A stretch of DNA of 64,000 nucleotides from positions 2,371,001-2,435,000 of the forward strand of contig NZ_CP095743.1 in the NCBI RefSeq assembly GCF_022049065.2, read 5' to 3'. Below, piece after piece: positions 52,450 through 61,991 of this stretch. How positions within the stretch are numbered: the stretch's first letter is position 1; each line of letters begins with the position of its first letter. The notes below the pieces were generated by a model that had not been told where the DNA came from, searched no databases, and worked only from the letters and a program-made list of their open reading frames with translations. This DNA comes from Niallia sp. Man26 (GTDB taxonomy: Bacteria; Bacillota; Bacilli; Bacillales; Cytobacillaceae). The position numbers and the translations under genes are program-made.

Positions 52450-52543
52450 TATAAATCCCTCCACACAAAACTATATAGACATATATATACACATGTTGAA
52501 GGGATTTTATACGCTTTTGGTTTGTCTCTTTTATGCTGATTAT

Positions 52544-52583
52544 CGTTTTCTTCTGCCCCAGTACTACTTGATGAAGCCGTTGA
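52544..52583. repeat. Partial copy of the ypsC 3' end, left flank of an islet
   Basis: Twenty-two nt at 52544-52565 are identical to 53588-53609 inside the ypsC 3' end. A second 16-nt identity (ttgatgaagccgttga) follows after a small gap. The two copies are ~1.04 kb apart in direct orientation and enclose the gene at 52949. Confidence 0.85.
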
Positions 52584-52948
52584 CTGCTCTTTGTTACTTT
52601 TTGATCGAAATGTGGGCTTTTTACCAGTTCAACCCGATTATCTGCTTCCCAATTCCTTCATATTATATTATGGTTTTATAGAGGTGTAAACAAATACTAT
52701 TAAAATCTAATTTTTCAGGTTTAATACCTGCAACAAAGAAGTTATGTTAATAGACATTTCTAATAATGGTTTAGGATGCTTAAAGGGCTTCCTATTATCT
52801 TTACCATAATAACCATGTTTCACCTTAAATGTACTTATTTAACTTAATGTGGTATGCTTATCCGTAAGCACTTTAAATAATTTTAGTAAATTACTTGTAT
52901 CTCTACTATTACTTGTGGTAGGTGTTAATACCGAAAAAGGAGATCAAA

Positions 52949-53242
52949 ATGAAAACTAAAGCTAAAATTATAGGGACAAAGTACAATACGGACTATATAC
53001 GTCCTAGATATGGTGTTAAACTTGAAACACTTGAAGGTAAGTTTTTAATTATCGATTTTGATTACACGGAAACACCTAAGCTGAAAAGCTATACGCCACG
53101 CAGTGTGTATTATGATGGGAAAGACTATGGTTCCAAGCTATCTTGGTACACAAAAGCAGTGGAAAATATGACAGTTCAGAAGTTCTTAGCTAATATTGCG
53201 GATAAACTGGATAAAAAATATTTACCTACGTTAAGTAAATAA
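52949..53242 (+). CDS. Hypothetical protein in the ypsC islet
   Basis: A 97-residue, basic, soluble protein: MKTKAKIIGTKYNTDYIRPR, then KLETLEGKFLIIDFD. AAGGAGA precedes the ATG, and a terminator follows at 53285. No known family. Located between two partial copies of the ypsC end, it may be part of a small acquired islet. AT-rich compared with its neighbours. Confidence 0.68.
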   Translation: MKTKAKIIGTKYNTDYIRPRYGVKLETLEGKFLIIDFDYTETPKLKSYTPRSVYYDGKDYGSKLSWYTKAVENMTVQKFLANIADKLDKKYLPTLSK

Positions 53243-53580
53243 TATAAATATTAAAGACTATGCCTATTATAAAGTGTAGTTATGAACGGCTATCATTAGC
53301 CGTTTTTTTTATTGATTTATTAATAAGAAGGGAATGAAAAATACCAAATACGCTAATAAAACTACTCTTTAATATTTATTTTTACGAACAAGGCTTATTC
53401 CCTTCTTCACTGTACGAATACATATCATTTTATTTAACAGTTTAATGTCTGCCACATTTAAAATATGTTGTATAGTACAGCAAGTCAAGAATAAGCCCAA
53501 ATTCCTCCTATATATGGTTAATTCATGCAGAAAATTCCCACACTAATTAATAACTCTTTAGGACCCTTAATATATAAAGG
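53243..53580. other. AT-rich gap inside the ypsC islet
   Basis: Apart from the terminator at 53285-53310 nothing recognisable is present in this 338-bp stretch. Confidence 0.5.
53285..53310 (+). terminator. Terminator of the islet gene
   Basis: AACGGCT/AGCCGTT stem with a 6-nt loop followed by TTTTTTTT. Confidence 0.87.
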
Positions 53581-54714
53581 TTAATCCCGTTTTCTTCTGC
53601 CCCAGTACTGATAATAATCTGTTTTGATGAAGCCGTTGAAGAGCTTGCGCTTCTTCGTTGCTTTTTTGCCGTATTGTTCTTCAAATTCTTCATCTGATGT
53701 CAGCATGTAAATGGACCATGTTTCAAGCGGTTCGAATGCTTGTCCCATTTCACGGTACATCCTTTGCACTGATGGCTTGTCGCCTAAACGCTCTCCATAC
53801 GGAGGGTTGCCAACAATTACACCATTTTCCTTAGGTGTTGTAAAGTCTCTTACTTGCATTTGCTTGAATTGGACTAAATCACCAAGTCCAGCCTCAAAAG
53901 CATTTTCCTCGGCGATTTTGACCATTTTATGGTCAATGTCAGTGCCTGTTATGTCAAGAGGCTGATCATAGTTTGCCAAGTCTTCTGCTTCCATTCTCAC
54001 TTCATCCCATAGCTTTGCGCTCATCCAATCCCATTCCTCGGATAAGAACTCACGGTTAAAGCCAGGAGCGATATTCTGCCCGATTAAGGCTGCTTCTATC
54101 GGAATCGTGCCAGATCCGCAGAATGGATCGACAAATGGACGGTCTGGTGTCCAGTTTGTTAGCTGTATCAAGGCTGCTGCAAGTGTTTCTTTAATCGGCG
54201 CTTCTCCTTGTCCAGTCCGGTAGCCTCTGCGGTGTAGTCCGTGCCCAGATGTATCTATTGTTAATGTAGCTACATCTTTTAATATACTGACTTCTAGTTT
54301 GAACAGTGGGCCATTTTCTTCAAGCCAGCCTGTTTTTTTATAATGTGTACTCAAAGATTGAACAATCGCTTTTTTGACGATTGCCTGACAGTCTGAAACA
54401 CTGAAAAGTTTTGATTTTACTGATTTTCCTGCTACTGGAAATTGAGCGTTTACAGGAAGATAGTCATGCCAGTTCAATGCCTTTGTCTTTTCAAACAATT
54501 CATCAAAGGTAGTTGCCTTAAACTCGCCGACAACAATTTTAACTCGGTCTGCTGTCCGCAGCCACATATTGCTTCTTGCGATTGCTTTTTCATCACCTTT
54601 GAAATGCACTTTGCCGTTATCTACCGTACACTCGTAGCCAAGATCTCTAACCTCTTTCGCTACAATTGCCTCCAGCCCCATTGCAGCTGTTGCAACCAAT
54701 GAATATTTTTTCAT
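53581..54714 (-). CDS. ypsC: THUMP-domain class I RNA methyltransferase (YpsC)
   Basis: A 377-residue protein. An N-terminal THUMP RNA-binding domain (~45-155) is followed by a Rossmann methyltransferase: DPFCGSGTIPIEAAL near 195 and the catalytic NPPYGERLG near 303. It resembles the RlmL N-terminal half that makes m2G2445 in 23S rRNA. GGTGAAAG precedes the ATG. Its 3' end carries the right-hand copy of the direct repeat. Confidence 0.94.
   Translation of the reverse strand: MKKYSLVATAAMGLEAIVAKEVRDLGYECTVDNGKVHFKGDEKAIARSNMWLRTADRVKIVVGEFKATTFDELFEKTKALNWHDYLPVNAQFPVAGKSVKSKLFSVSDCQAIVKKAIVQSLSTHYKKTGWLEENGPLFKLEVSILKDVATLTIDTSGHGLHRRGYRTGQGEAPIKETLAAALIQLTNWTPDRPFVDPFCGSGTIPIEAALIGQNIAPGFNREFLSEEWDWMSAKLWDEVRMEAEDLANYDQPLDITGTDIDHKMVKIAEENAFEAGLGDLVQFKQMQVRDFTTPKENGVIVGNPPYGERLGDKPSVQRMYREMGQAFEPLETWSIYMLTSDEEFEEQYGKKATKKRKLFNGFIKTDYYQYWGRRKRD
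53588..53649. repeat. ypsC 3' end copy, right flank of the islet
   Basis: Intact ypsC-terminal copy paired with 52544-52583: a 22-nt identity and, 24 nt on, a 16-nt identity. Confidence 0.85.
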
Positions 54715-54816
54715 ACTTTCACCTATTTTCTAAAAAATAACTAATTATGTATATCACTTATTATGTCCATTTGGCATCTGCCATTATCATTTATCTTCAA
54801 ATAAAAAGATGACCTT

Positions 54817-54846
54817 ATGTTTACCTGATTGAAACAGAGTAAACAT
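54817..54846 (-). terminator. Hairpin downstream of rnpB
   Basis: ATGTTTAC/GTAAACAT 8-bp stem with a TCATCTTTTTA stretch soon after on the minus strand; likely the RNase P RNA terminator. Confidence 0.55.
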
Positions 54847-54885
54847 CAGAGTCACCTTGTGCTATTTTTATCATCATAATGTAAT

Positions 54886-55291
54886 CAACATTAACGCTTT
54901 ATAAGCCATGTTCTGTTCCTTTGTACTGTAACGACCTTAAAGGCCTCGTATAAAGGCGGTAATCATCTATCTACAGATTATAAATCTGTCCTTCTCCTCG
55001 TTTAGTTCCTCAGAGAAAGTTCCCCTACCAAAATTTGGGTTTCTCGCTCGCGGGGTTTACCTCGTTCCACCCTTTTCATTTCTGAAAAGGCTCCGTCACT
55101 GTGGCACTTTCAAGGTATTCATGCCATATCCTATAAGGACTTAGGCATTTTCCCTGCCGTCAGCATAAAATATGCTGCCCTAGCTTATTTTTTGGCTAGG
55201 CACGAACACTACAGGCATCTCAGCCTGTGCGAGCATGGACTTTCCTCTACAAACAATGTTTGCAGCGATTACCAAAGCGTTGTTATTGATA
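54886..55291 (-). ncRNA. rnpB: RNase P RNA, bacterial type B
   Basis: The minus strand carries the conserved type-B RNase P RNA: GTAATCGCTGC, then AGAGGAAAGTCCATGCTCGC, CCTAGCC...GCTAGGGCAG, GAAAGTGCCACAGTGACG, GTGGAACG.GGTAAACCCC, CGAGAAACCCAAATTTTGGT, GAAGGACAGA, GTAGATAGATGATTACCGCC, and the 3' AGAACATGGCTTATA. The AACGCTTT at the 5' end pairs with AAAGCGTT at the 3' end (P1). About 400 nt, as in B. subtilis, and in the same gpsB-rnpB-ypsC position. The ends are approximate. Confidence 0.96.
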
Positions 55292-55299
55292 CATTTGCT

Positions 55300-55328
55300 A
55301 TTATAGTATGTCCAGCTGATAATAGCAA
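55300..55328 (-). promoter_or_regulatory. rnpB promoter
   Basis: TTGCTA, 17 nt, TATAAT, on the minus strand with transcription starting near 55293. Confidence 0.75.
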
Positions 55329-55361
55329 TAGCAGATTCTGGATTTTCTAATTCATTTCAAA

Positions 55362-55670
55362 TCAATCATATAGCTTGCTTCCAAATACATGCTTTTCCAG
55401 ATTGGAAAGTCTTTTTAAAATATCAAAGTTAGTTGTGCCCGCAGTAGTTGTTGGCGCCTGCGGTCTTTTGGAACTTTCGTCAACCTGTCTTTTTAAGCGC
55501 ATATTCTCCTGCTGCAGCTCTTCAATTTCTTGATGTAATGTTTCATAATCCTTTATAACCAAGTCTAAAAATTGGTCTACTTCTTCTGGTTTATATCCTC
55601 GCATTGCCGTTTTAAATTCCTTCTCGAGAATATCTTTTGCCGTTAACTTAATCTTATCTGATAGCATCAT
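55362..55670 (-). CDS. gpsB: Cell division regulator GpsB
   Basis: A 102-residue DivIVA-family protein. The N-terminal domain ([20 protein letters not shown], then [15 protein letters not shown]) binds membranes and cell-wall synthases; a coiled coil at ~35-65 drives oligomerisation. It shuttles PBP1 between septum and sidewall. GAGGTGAG precedes the ATG. Confidence 0.96.
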   Translation of the reverse strand: MMLSDKIKLTAKDILEKEFKTAMRGYKPEEVDQFLDLVIKDYETLHQEIEELQQENMRLKRQVDESSKRPQAPTTTAGTTNFDILKRLSNLEKHVFGSKLYD

Positions 55671-55740
55671 ATTCCGCTCACCTCAGTCAATTGCCGTATT
55701 AAATTAATTTTTCCAGACATTTAGCGATTTGTCAATTTTT

Positions 55741-56310
55741 CTAGAAGAAGTCTTTATTAAATTCTTCTTCCTCCACAATTGCCTGCAGATCATAAAAACT
55801 GATTAATCGAATGTCGTAATCATTTCTTTCCTTATATTGTACTGCAAGTTCGTATAAATATTTAGGGTTTCCCGTTTTTTCTGTATCATAAAACAGTAGT
55901 AATGCATCGCTTTTTTGCAAAAGAAATACATTTTTCATCCGAAACTGGTTCGGACTTTCGTATTCTTTTTTTGATACAGAGTCGACATAGTCTGCCTGCA
56001 TCAATATTTCTTCATACCATTCTTTATTTTCTTCCTTCCAGCTTTGCTCCTGATTTAAAAATGGGGTGACTACTCCAAGCTTTAGTTCAGGATGACCATT
56101 TAACTGCAAATCATAGACGACCTCCGCCGCCCAAAGCTCTGTTCCCAACTGACCGCTGATGAGCACCCATTCAAGGCCCTCCTCAAGCAATTGTTCCAGT
56201 TCTTTTCTTATCGCTTTTTTTATGTATTCTACAGCAGGGTCATTTTTTTTAAACAGACCAATTTCGAATGGCTTATATCCTGAAATAGCAGCTACTTTCA
56301 TTTTGTCCAT
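55741..56310 (-). CDS. ypsA: YpsA, SLOG-fold protein (DUF1273)
   Basis: A 189-residue protein of the YpsA family with a SLOG/Rossmann-like fold: [11 protein letters not shown] near 10, [17 protein letters not shown] near 48 (glycine-rich nucleotide loop), [19 protein letters not shown] near 134. YpsA influences cell division together with GpsB in B. subtilis and S. aureus, which fits its place beside gpsB. Met4 is an alternative start. Confidence 0.95.
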   Translation of the reverse strand: MDKMKVAAISGYKPFEIGLFKKNDPAVEYIKKAIRKELEQLLEEGLEWVLISGQLGTELWAAEVVYDLQLNGHPELKLGVVTPFLNQEQSWKEENKEWYEEILMQADYVDSVSKKEYESPNQFRMKNVFLLQKSDALLLFYDTEKTGNPKYLYELAVQYKERNDYDIRLISFYDLQAIVEEEEFNKDFF

Positions 56311-56497
56311 TCCCTTGTCTATAAACTTCTTATTTTTTCAGTTCATGTTTAACCTTAACTAATCTATTTCTGTTCCTTTTAAAAAATGACCTTTTCATTT
56401 GCAAAATATTGTAAAAAATAACCTTAACCTTCCTTAAGAAACATTATAAGCATTTTTGGCAAAAAGAGAAATTTTTTTCCCTCACTTCATATCAAAT

Positions 56498-56523
56498 GGC
56501 TGCCGAGTAAGGAATCGGCAGCC
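56498..56523 (-). terminator. Terminator of cotD
   Basis: GGCTGCCGA/TCGGCAGCC 9-bp stem directly after the cotD stop; only a short ATTTG follows. Confidence 0.6.
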
Positions 56524-56541
56524 ACGGATTATTAATAATTA

Positions 56542-56925
56542 TTATCTTCTAGGAAAACCGCCTGGGAAACCACCTGGTCCTCCTGGAAAACCGCCTTGGC
56601 CACCTGGGAATCCACCTGGTCCTCCTGGCGCTGCTCCAGGATAAGCTAATCCAGTAGCTGTAAATGGTACGCCACCAGGTTGTGCAGGTTGTTGAGGCAC
56701 CGGAAACGGAACTGGCGCTGGCCCCATATTTGCTTGCGTATTTGTCACCACATTCTGAACAGATTGTGTGTGCGGGAAATAATGCTGATGCTCATAATTC
56801 ACGTGATTTACCGTCGTTGTATGGGATGGGTGAATATGAGGAACAATATTGTTTTGGAACGTGTTATTTACACAGCATTTCGTTGGGTGTACAACAGCAG
56901 GCAGTACATTAGGTTTGCAATGCAT
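56542..56925 (-). CDS. cotD: Spore coat protein CotD with Gly-Pro-Phe-rich C-terminus
   Basis: A 127-residue coat protein. The N-terminal part is His/Cys/Asn-rich, starting MHCKPNVLPAVVHPTKCCVN and HPSHTTTVNHVNYEHQHYFP, typical of CotD. The C-terminal ~35 residues are a collagen-like or elastin-like series of GGFPGG/GGPGG repeats, not present in B. subtilis CotD. Inner coat location is expected. AGAGGAGA precedes the ATG. Confidence 0.87.
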   Translation of the reverse strand: MHCKPNVLPAVVHPTKCCVNNTFQNNIVPHIHPSHTTTVNHVNYEHQHYFPHTQSVQNVVTNTQANMGPAPVPFPVPQQPAQPGGVPFTATGLAYPGAAPGGPGGFPGGQGGFPGGPGGFPGGFPRR

Positions 56926-57243
56926 ATTAAAATCTCCTCTCCATTCTTTAAGTTTTATTATCTTACAGTAACAACTTATGTTGGGAGAGGTAATCTTGTA
57001 CTAATACAAACACCTAAATTTCCACTCTTTTTAAAGCTTATAATAATGCGTATAAATTTTCTTTTAAAGATGAAAATAAAATGGCTGTCAGGCAAACGAC
57101 GACAAAAAACATGAACATTACAACTTTATACAACATGCACACTCCAATAACTCATAAAATAGGATAAACTTTAATCTTATCTTATTTTAATAGGAATGGG
57201 GCTGCTAGACAACAAGGTAAATAGTGGCTTTTTCAATTTCTAA
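56926..57243. other. cotD-mrfB intergenic region
   Basis: A 318-bp AT-rich stretch. I looked for a SigK promoter of cotD but no clear match to the -10 CATA-N3-TA was found. No ORF of note. Confidence 0.5.
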
Positions 57244-58503
57244 TTAGGCTAATATACCCATTTTCTTGCACAAACGGTTTTTCCTCTTATAAACATCTGT
57301 CATAATTCGTGTATTTTCAGCAATTTTCGTGCCTTCTATCAATTTATGGGCACGGGTTGTATATTCTAATGCCTTTTTATATTCTTTTAATTTATGTTCA
57401 TAAAGCTTTGCAGCCTCTATATAAGACTCATAAACTACTTTTTCATCTATTTTGCCTTCTGCTTTAATAATATTTTCCCAGAGGGTTTGTGCTGCATCAT
57501 CATTTTTGTCTTTTTTGTATTGCTTTGCCAGCACAAATTGAGCCAGCAGATTCTCTTCCTCATTGCCATCCATAATCGTTTTCAGACTTTCAACTGCCTG
57601 TGTGCTTTCTCCAAGAGAAGCGTACCATCTGCCTACCTCATATGTTTCTCTTGCTGACATAGACTCATCCTTTTGCAATAACTGAAAGCTTAAATGCGTA
57701 TAGAGGGTAATAAGGGAAAGAATGTCGATTTCATTATGCTTTAAAATTCCAAGCATCCCTTCTGGGTTTTTTCTTTCCACAAAATCAAAGTAAATCATCG
57801 GCGCGAGAAATCCAGGGATATCATCTTGCCTTTCGACACCGAGTACATCCTGCTCCACAATGGATAGCTTCGCTCTTTCCAAACGGTGCTTCCACATTCT
57901 TCTAGCAGCATGATATAAATCAAAGTGGCCAAATTCCGGAAGCTTCGGCACATGCTCTCTTACAAATACATGTCTTGTCTTCACCTGCGGCCAATCAAAG
58001 GCTTTGCCATTATAAGTAACTAGTGTTGTATAATCAACATTTTCCAGAAAGCTTTTAAACAGCGGCACTTCAGAACCTGGATTTGGCAAAATATGCTGCT
58101 TAAGGACAATTTCATCCCCTTGCACTCTGGCATAACCGAGAATAAAGATGGTATTGCCAGTACCTCCCCCTAAACCAGTTGTTTCTGTATCAAAGAAGAA
58201 CAAGTCTTCGGCCTGATGACCTTTTGCAGATAAGGGATGAGCATTATTTGTGTTATTCCATTCACTGACAGCTCCTAAAAAATCACGAAAGGCATAATTA
58301 CCATGTTTATACTCAAGCGGATATCGAACCTCGCGAATAAGGCAGTAATTATCATCGACCCAATACGGCGCAACATTTTCATTAGTCCATACATCCATGA
58401 ACGGTATTTCAGCTTGGCTTTTTGTTTCAGGGAGCCTTTTTTCACTGCTTGTTCCGCTAGTTAAATGTGGTTTTAAACGTTGCAATTTATTTTTTATAGA
58501 CAT
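57244..58503 (-). CDS. mrfB: Mitomycin repair exonuclease MrfB (YprB)
   Basis: A 419-residue protein. An RNase H-like DEDDh exonuclease (FFFDTETTGLGGGTGN near 100, FGHFDLYHAARRMW near 190, NEIDILSLITLY near 255) is followed by TPR-like helices (~280-400). In B. subtilis MrfB works with the MrfA helicase in excision of mitomycin C adducts. The ATG at 58503 is preceded by AGGAG. It lies 50 nt after mrfA. Confidence 0.93.
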   Translation of the reverse strand: MSIKNKLQRLKPHLTSGTSSEKRLPETKSQAEIPFMDVWTNENVAPYWVDDNYCLIREVRYPLEYKHGNYAFRDFLGAVSEWNNTNNAHPLSAKGHQAEDLFFFDTETTGLGGGTGNTIFILGYARVQGDEIVLKQHILPNPGSEVPLFKSFLENVDYTTLVTYNGKAFDWPQVKTRHVFVREHVPKLPEFGHFDLYHAARRMWKHRLERAKLSIVEQDVLGVERQDDIPGFLAPMIYFDFVERKNPEGMLGILKHNEIDILSLITLYTHLSFQLLQKDESMSARETYEVGRWYASLGESTQAVESLKTIMDGNEEENLLAQFVLAKQYKKDKNDDAAQTLWENIIKAEGKIDEKVVYESYIEAAKLYEHKLKEYKKALEYTTRAHKLIEGTKIAENTRIMTDVYKRKNRLCKKMGILA

Positions 58504-58558
58504 GAGCAATCTCCTAATTTAAAAGCATAATGAAACATAAAAAAAGTAAACGGACAGA

Positions 58559-60808
58559 TTAAAACAAATCGAGAATCCTGATGCTGTTTTCCTTTGCAGC
58601 AATCCCTTCTATTTCTGTTCCAATACAAGCCGGACAGCCGTCTTTGCAAGGGCATCTTTGAATTAAGTTTTTCGCTGCGGCCTTTACTTGGTCAAAACGC
58701 TTATAAACGTCTTCTGCAAGCCCGATTCCGCCAGGATAGTGATCATAAAGAAAAATGGTCGGCAATCCTGTATGATTTGCTTTTATTTGAGAAACAACAT
58801 GGATATCATTTCGGTCACACATAACATGGACTGGAACAACATGCTGAAGCACATTGGAGATTCCTAACAACACTTGCTCTAATGTCTTCTCACCAAGATT
58901 TTCATCAATTTCTTTCAACTCAAGCCAAGCGGCACTTGTATGAAGCTCTTCCTCTGGCAGATGAATCGGTCCTGAGCCGATATTTTCAAATGTTGTCAAC
59001 CGGATTTTCTTAAAGATAGAAGGAAGGATATTAATGGAAACATCACCATAATGGATAGCTGTCTTCTTTCTCGTTTCGGTTTTATCAATTTCCAACACCT
59101 TTAGCTGAACGGCTAAATTAGCATCTGTATAGTATTCGACGTCCACTTCGCGGACATATGCCTTTTTATGCTCCCAATCGAGCTTTTCAACTTGAAATTG
59201 AACACCTTCATGAAGATATATTGCCTCATCATGCAATAAGGTCATGGCACTAAACCGATCCATTTCGCCAATAATCTTATGACTGGCAGTCTCAGACTGA
59301 TCAATTATGACGACATTCTCTTGAGAAGCAGAACGCAAACTGATATTTCCCGCTGGAAATGACTGATTTGCCCAGTAAAAAGCATCACCATTTTGATGTA
59401 TTACTCGTTCTTCTACTAAATATTCCAAAATATCTTTCACATCAAGCGGCCCGAATTCTTCATTGTCTTTGAAGGGCAACTCATAAGCTGCACATTTTAA
59501 ATGGTCCACTAAAATGATTAGATTCTCTGGATTGATTCGTGCTGACTCTGGTGATCTGTCAAAAAAGTATTCTGGATTTTGAACAATATACTGATCAATC
59601 GGCGTTGAGCTGGCAACCATTAATATTAAGGCCTCGCCATGTCTTCTGCCAGCACGTCCTGCCTGCTGCCATGTGCTGGCAACACTGCCTGGGTATCCGG
59701 TCATGATGCAAACCTGCAGCTGTCCGATATCAACGCCCAGCTCGAGTGCATTCGTACTTACTACCCCTAAAATCTCACCGTTTCTTAAACCTCTCTCAAT
59801 TTCACGGCGCTGTTTCGGAAGATAGCCTCCCCGATACCCTCTAATGGACCTTGATCCGATTTTGTCTTTAACAAGCTCCTGAATATGACTCAATATAATT
59901 TCGACCCTAACCCTGCTGCGTGCGAACACGATTGTTTGAATTTTATTCTTTAAAAACTTTCTTGCCAGCTGATTGACTTCGACTGTGGCGCTTTTGCGAA
60001 TATTCAACGGTTTATTTACAATCGGCGGATTGTAAAAAACAAAGTGCTTTCTTCCGCGCGGTGCTCCGTTATTGTCAATTAGACGCATAGGATTGCCTGT
60101 TAACTGCTCAGCGAGTTCCTTTGGATTTGCTATCGTTGCAGATGTGCAAATAAAAATAGGATCACTGCCGTAAAATTTACAAATTCGTTTAAGCCGGCGA
60201 ATAACATTGGCAACATGACTGCCAAACACGCCTCTATATGTATGAAGTTCATCTATAACCACATACTTAAGGTTTTCAAATAAGCTGACCCACTTTGTAT
60301 GATGAGGCAAGATTGCAGAGTGAAGCATATCAGGATTTGTTATTACAATATGGCCGGCTTTCCTGACAGCCTGGCGTATGCTTGGGGATGTATCGCCATC
60401 ATACGTATAGCTTTTAATATCAATGCCCATCTCCTCAATTATCTCATTTAATTCGCTCTTTTGGTCCTGTGCTAACGCCTTAGTCGGAAAGATGTAAAGA
60501 GCACGGTTTGCGTCATTTTCAGCAATTGATTGGAGAACAGGAAGATTGTAGCATAATGTTTTCCCTGAGGCTGTCGGTGTTACAGCCACAATATTCTCTC
60601 CTTTTTTTAAGGTTACATATGCTGAGTATTGGTGGCTGTAGAGCTCGCCAATCCCTCTTTTTTGAAGGGCAAGTTTAATTCTATGATCAACACTGTCAGG
60701 CATTGGCCGCACGGAAGCTTCCTTGGGCTCAATCTCCTGCCAGTTAATAATGTTTTCATTCTTCTTTAGTTCCTCTATTAATTCAGAAAGGGATTTTTTC
60801 CTTATCAT
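58559..60808 (-). CDS. mrfA: Mitomycin repair helicase MrfA (YprA)
   Basis: A 749-residue SF2 helicase. Walker A TPTASGKT near 76, DELH box near 187, motif VI QAGRAGRRHG near 380, and a C-terminal Cys4 zinc-binding domain with CPCKDGCPACIG near 712-723, typical of MrfA/Hrq1-like helicases. Operon with mrfB. AGAGGTGA lies about 10 nt before the ATG. Confidence 0.95.
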   Translation of the reverse strand: MIRKKSLSELIEELKKNENIINWQEIEPKEASVRPMPDSVDHRIKLALQKRGIGELYSHQYSAYVTLKKGENIVAVTPTASGKTLCYNLPVLQSIAENDANRALYIFPTKALAQDQKSELNEIIEEMGIDIKSYTYDGDTSPSIRQAVRKAGHIVITNPDMLHSAILPHHTKWVSLFENLKYVVIDELHTYRGVFGSHVANVIRRLKRICKFYGSDPIFICTSATIANPKELAEQLTGNPMRLIDNNGAPRGRKHFVFYNPPIVNKPLNIRKSATVEVNQLARKFLKNKIQTIVFARSRVRVEIILSHIQELVKDKIGSRSIRGYRGGYLPKQRREIERGLRNGEILGVVSTNALELGVDIGQLQVCIMTGYPGSVASTWQQAGRAGRRHGEALILMVASSTPIDQYIVQNPEYFFDRSPESARINPENLIILVDHLKCAAYELPFKDNEEFGPLDVKDILEYLVEERVIHQNGDAFYWANQSFPAGNISLRSASQENVVIIDQSETASHKIIGEMDRFSAMTLLHDEAIYLHEGVQFQVEKLDWEHKKAYVREVDVEYYTDANLAVQLKVLEIDKTETRKKTAIHYGDVSINILPSIFKKIRLTTFENIGSGPIHLPEEELHTSAAWLELKEIDENLGEKTLEQVLLGISNVLQHVVPVHVMCDRNDIHVVSQIKANHTGLPTIFLYDHYPGGIGLAEDVYKRFDQVKAAAKNLIQRCPCKDGCPACIGTEIEGIAAKENSIRILDLF

Positions 60809-60875
60809 GAGTCTTCATTCACCTCTTGTACATAATATACCGAATAAACGTTTGGTTTTCCAGCATATAAATGCA

Positions 60876-60906
60876 AAGAAAAAGGGCCTGACGTAAGTTA
60901 GGCCCT
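60876..60906 (-). terminator. Terminator of the alpha/beta hydrolase gene
   Basis: AGGGCCT/AGGCCCT 7-bp stem followed by TTTTTC on the minus strand. Confidence 0.7.
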
Positions 60907-61026
60907 GCTTCTTGTTACGGTCTTATGAATGATAATCCTTAACATAGTATGACGTTTATGCATTTATACAATTTTTCTTTCAAGCGAATCTTTTTCAATC
61001 TATCCAGAAATTACCTGCAGAGTAAA

Positions 61027-61821
61027 TTAGCTTGTACTGCTATCAATAAAATCGGTCAAGAGTGAATGCAGTTCTTCTGGATTTTCCAACATGCCCATAT
61101 GGCCTGCATCTAGTACTTTTACTGTTACATATGGTGCAGAGGAACGAACAGCACGGTCAGCTGGAACCACCTTATCAAATTTCCCTTGTACGAGTAAAAA
61201 CCTGAAAGACTGCTGGTCGATGACAGCATTGCGATCTGGACGTTTTCTCATTGCTGCTAATGTTTCCATTGCTGCAAGAGGATCTGTTTTATAGCCGATT
61301 TCTTTCACTTCCAAAACTTCCTCTTTGTTTACGAGTTTATAATCTGCTGCAAACAGGTTCGGAATAAGACCGTCGATAAACGCATGTATTCCTAAGTCCT
61401 GAATCTTTTCAATCGCTTTAAGCCTGCCTGCTTTGCCCTCATCTGTATCCGGATAAGCAGTGGAATGAATCAGGCCATAGCTTTTAAGTCTATTGGGATA
61501 ATTTTCAGCAAAAGCCAATGTAACATATCCGCCGAGGGAGTGGCCGAATAAATGGACAGTGTCAATTTCAAGGGTATTTAGAAGCACTTGAACATCACGG
61601 GCTAAGTCCTCCATTTCGAATGCTTCGCCGTCAAAGCTTGATTTGCCATGACCGCGTAAATCCATGGCGATTACATGATATTTACTTGAAAGTGGCGCCA
61701 TCATTTTTTTCCAATATTCTGTACTTCCGCAAAAGCCGTGAAGCAGGACAACTGTTTGTTGATTGCCTCTGCCTTGCTCCACAAAGTTAAGCTCACGGTT
61801 ATCTATCGATATTGTTCCCAT
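61027..61821 (-). CDS. Alpha/beta hydrolase
   Basis: A 264-residue esterase/peroxidase-like hydrolase. Oxyanion HGF near 29, nucleophile Ser95 in GHSLGGY, a late Asp in GKFDKVVP near 217 and His in AGHMGM near 242. The substrate cannot be specified. AAGGAG precedes the ATG. It stands as a single gene upstream of the mrfAB unit. Confidence 0.9.
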   Translation of the reverse strand: MGTISIDNRELNFVEQGRGNQQTVVLLHGFCGSTEYWKKMMAPLSSKYHVIAMDLRGHGKSSFDGEAFEMEDLARDVQVLLNTLEIDTVHLFGHSLGGYVTLAFAENYPNRLKSYGLIHSTAYPDTDEGKAGRLKAIEKIQDLGIHAFIDGLIPNLFAADYKLVNKEEVLEVKEIGYKTDPLAAMETLAAMRKRPDRNAVIDQQSFRFLLVQGKFDKVVPADRAVRSSAPYVTVKVLDAGHMGMLENPEELHSLLTDFIDSSTS

Positions 61822-61991
61822 AACTGTTAACTCCTTTTTTAAACGTCTTACGTATATTTTAAGCTATTTTTCCTGTATTTAAAAACATGTATTTTAAGAT
61901 TTGCCAACCTTTCGTCTAGATAGTTAAGCACCCACAAATGTTTGATGCATAAACTATTCACAAAAACCTATATAAAGGAGGATGTGCTAGC

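Noticed and set aside
56680..57114. Plus-strand frame opposite cotD
   Set aside because: Antisense to the well-supported cotD gene with typical shadow composition and no ribosome site.
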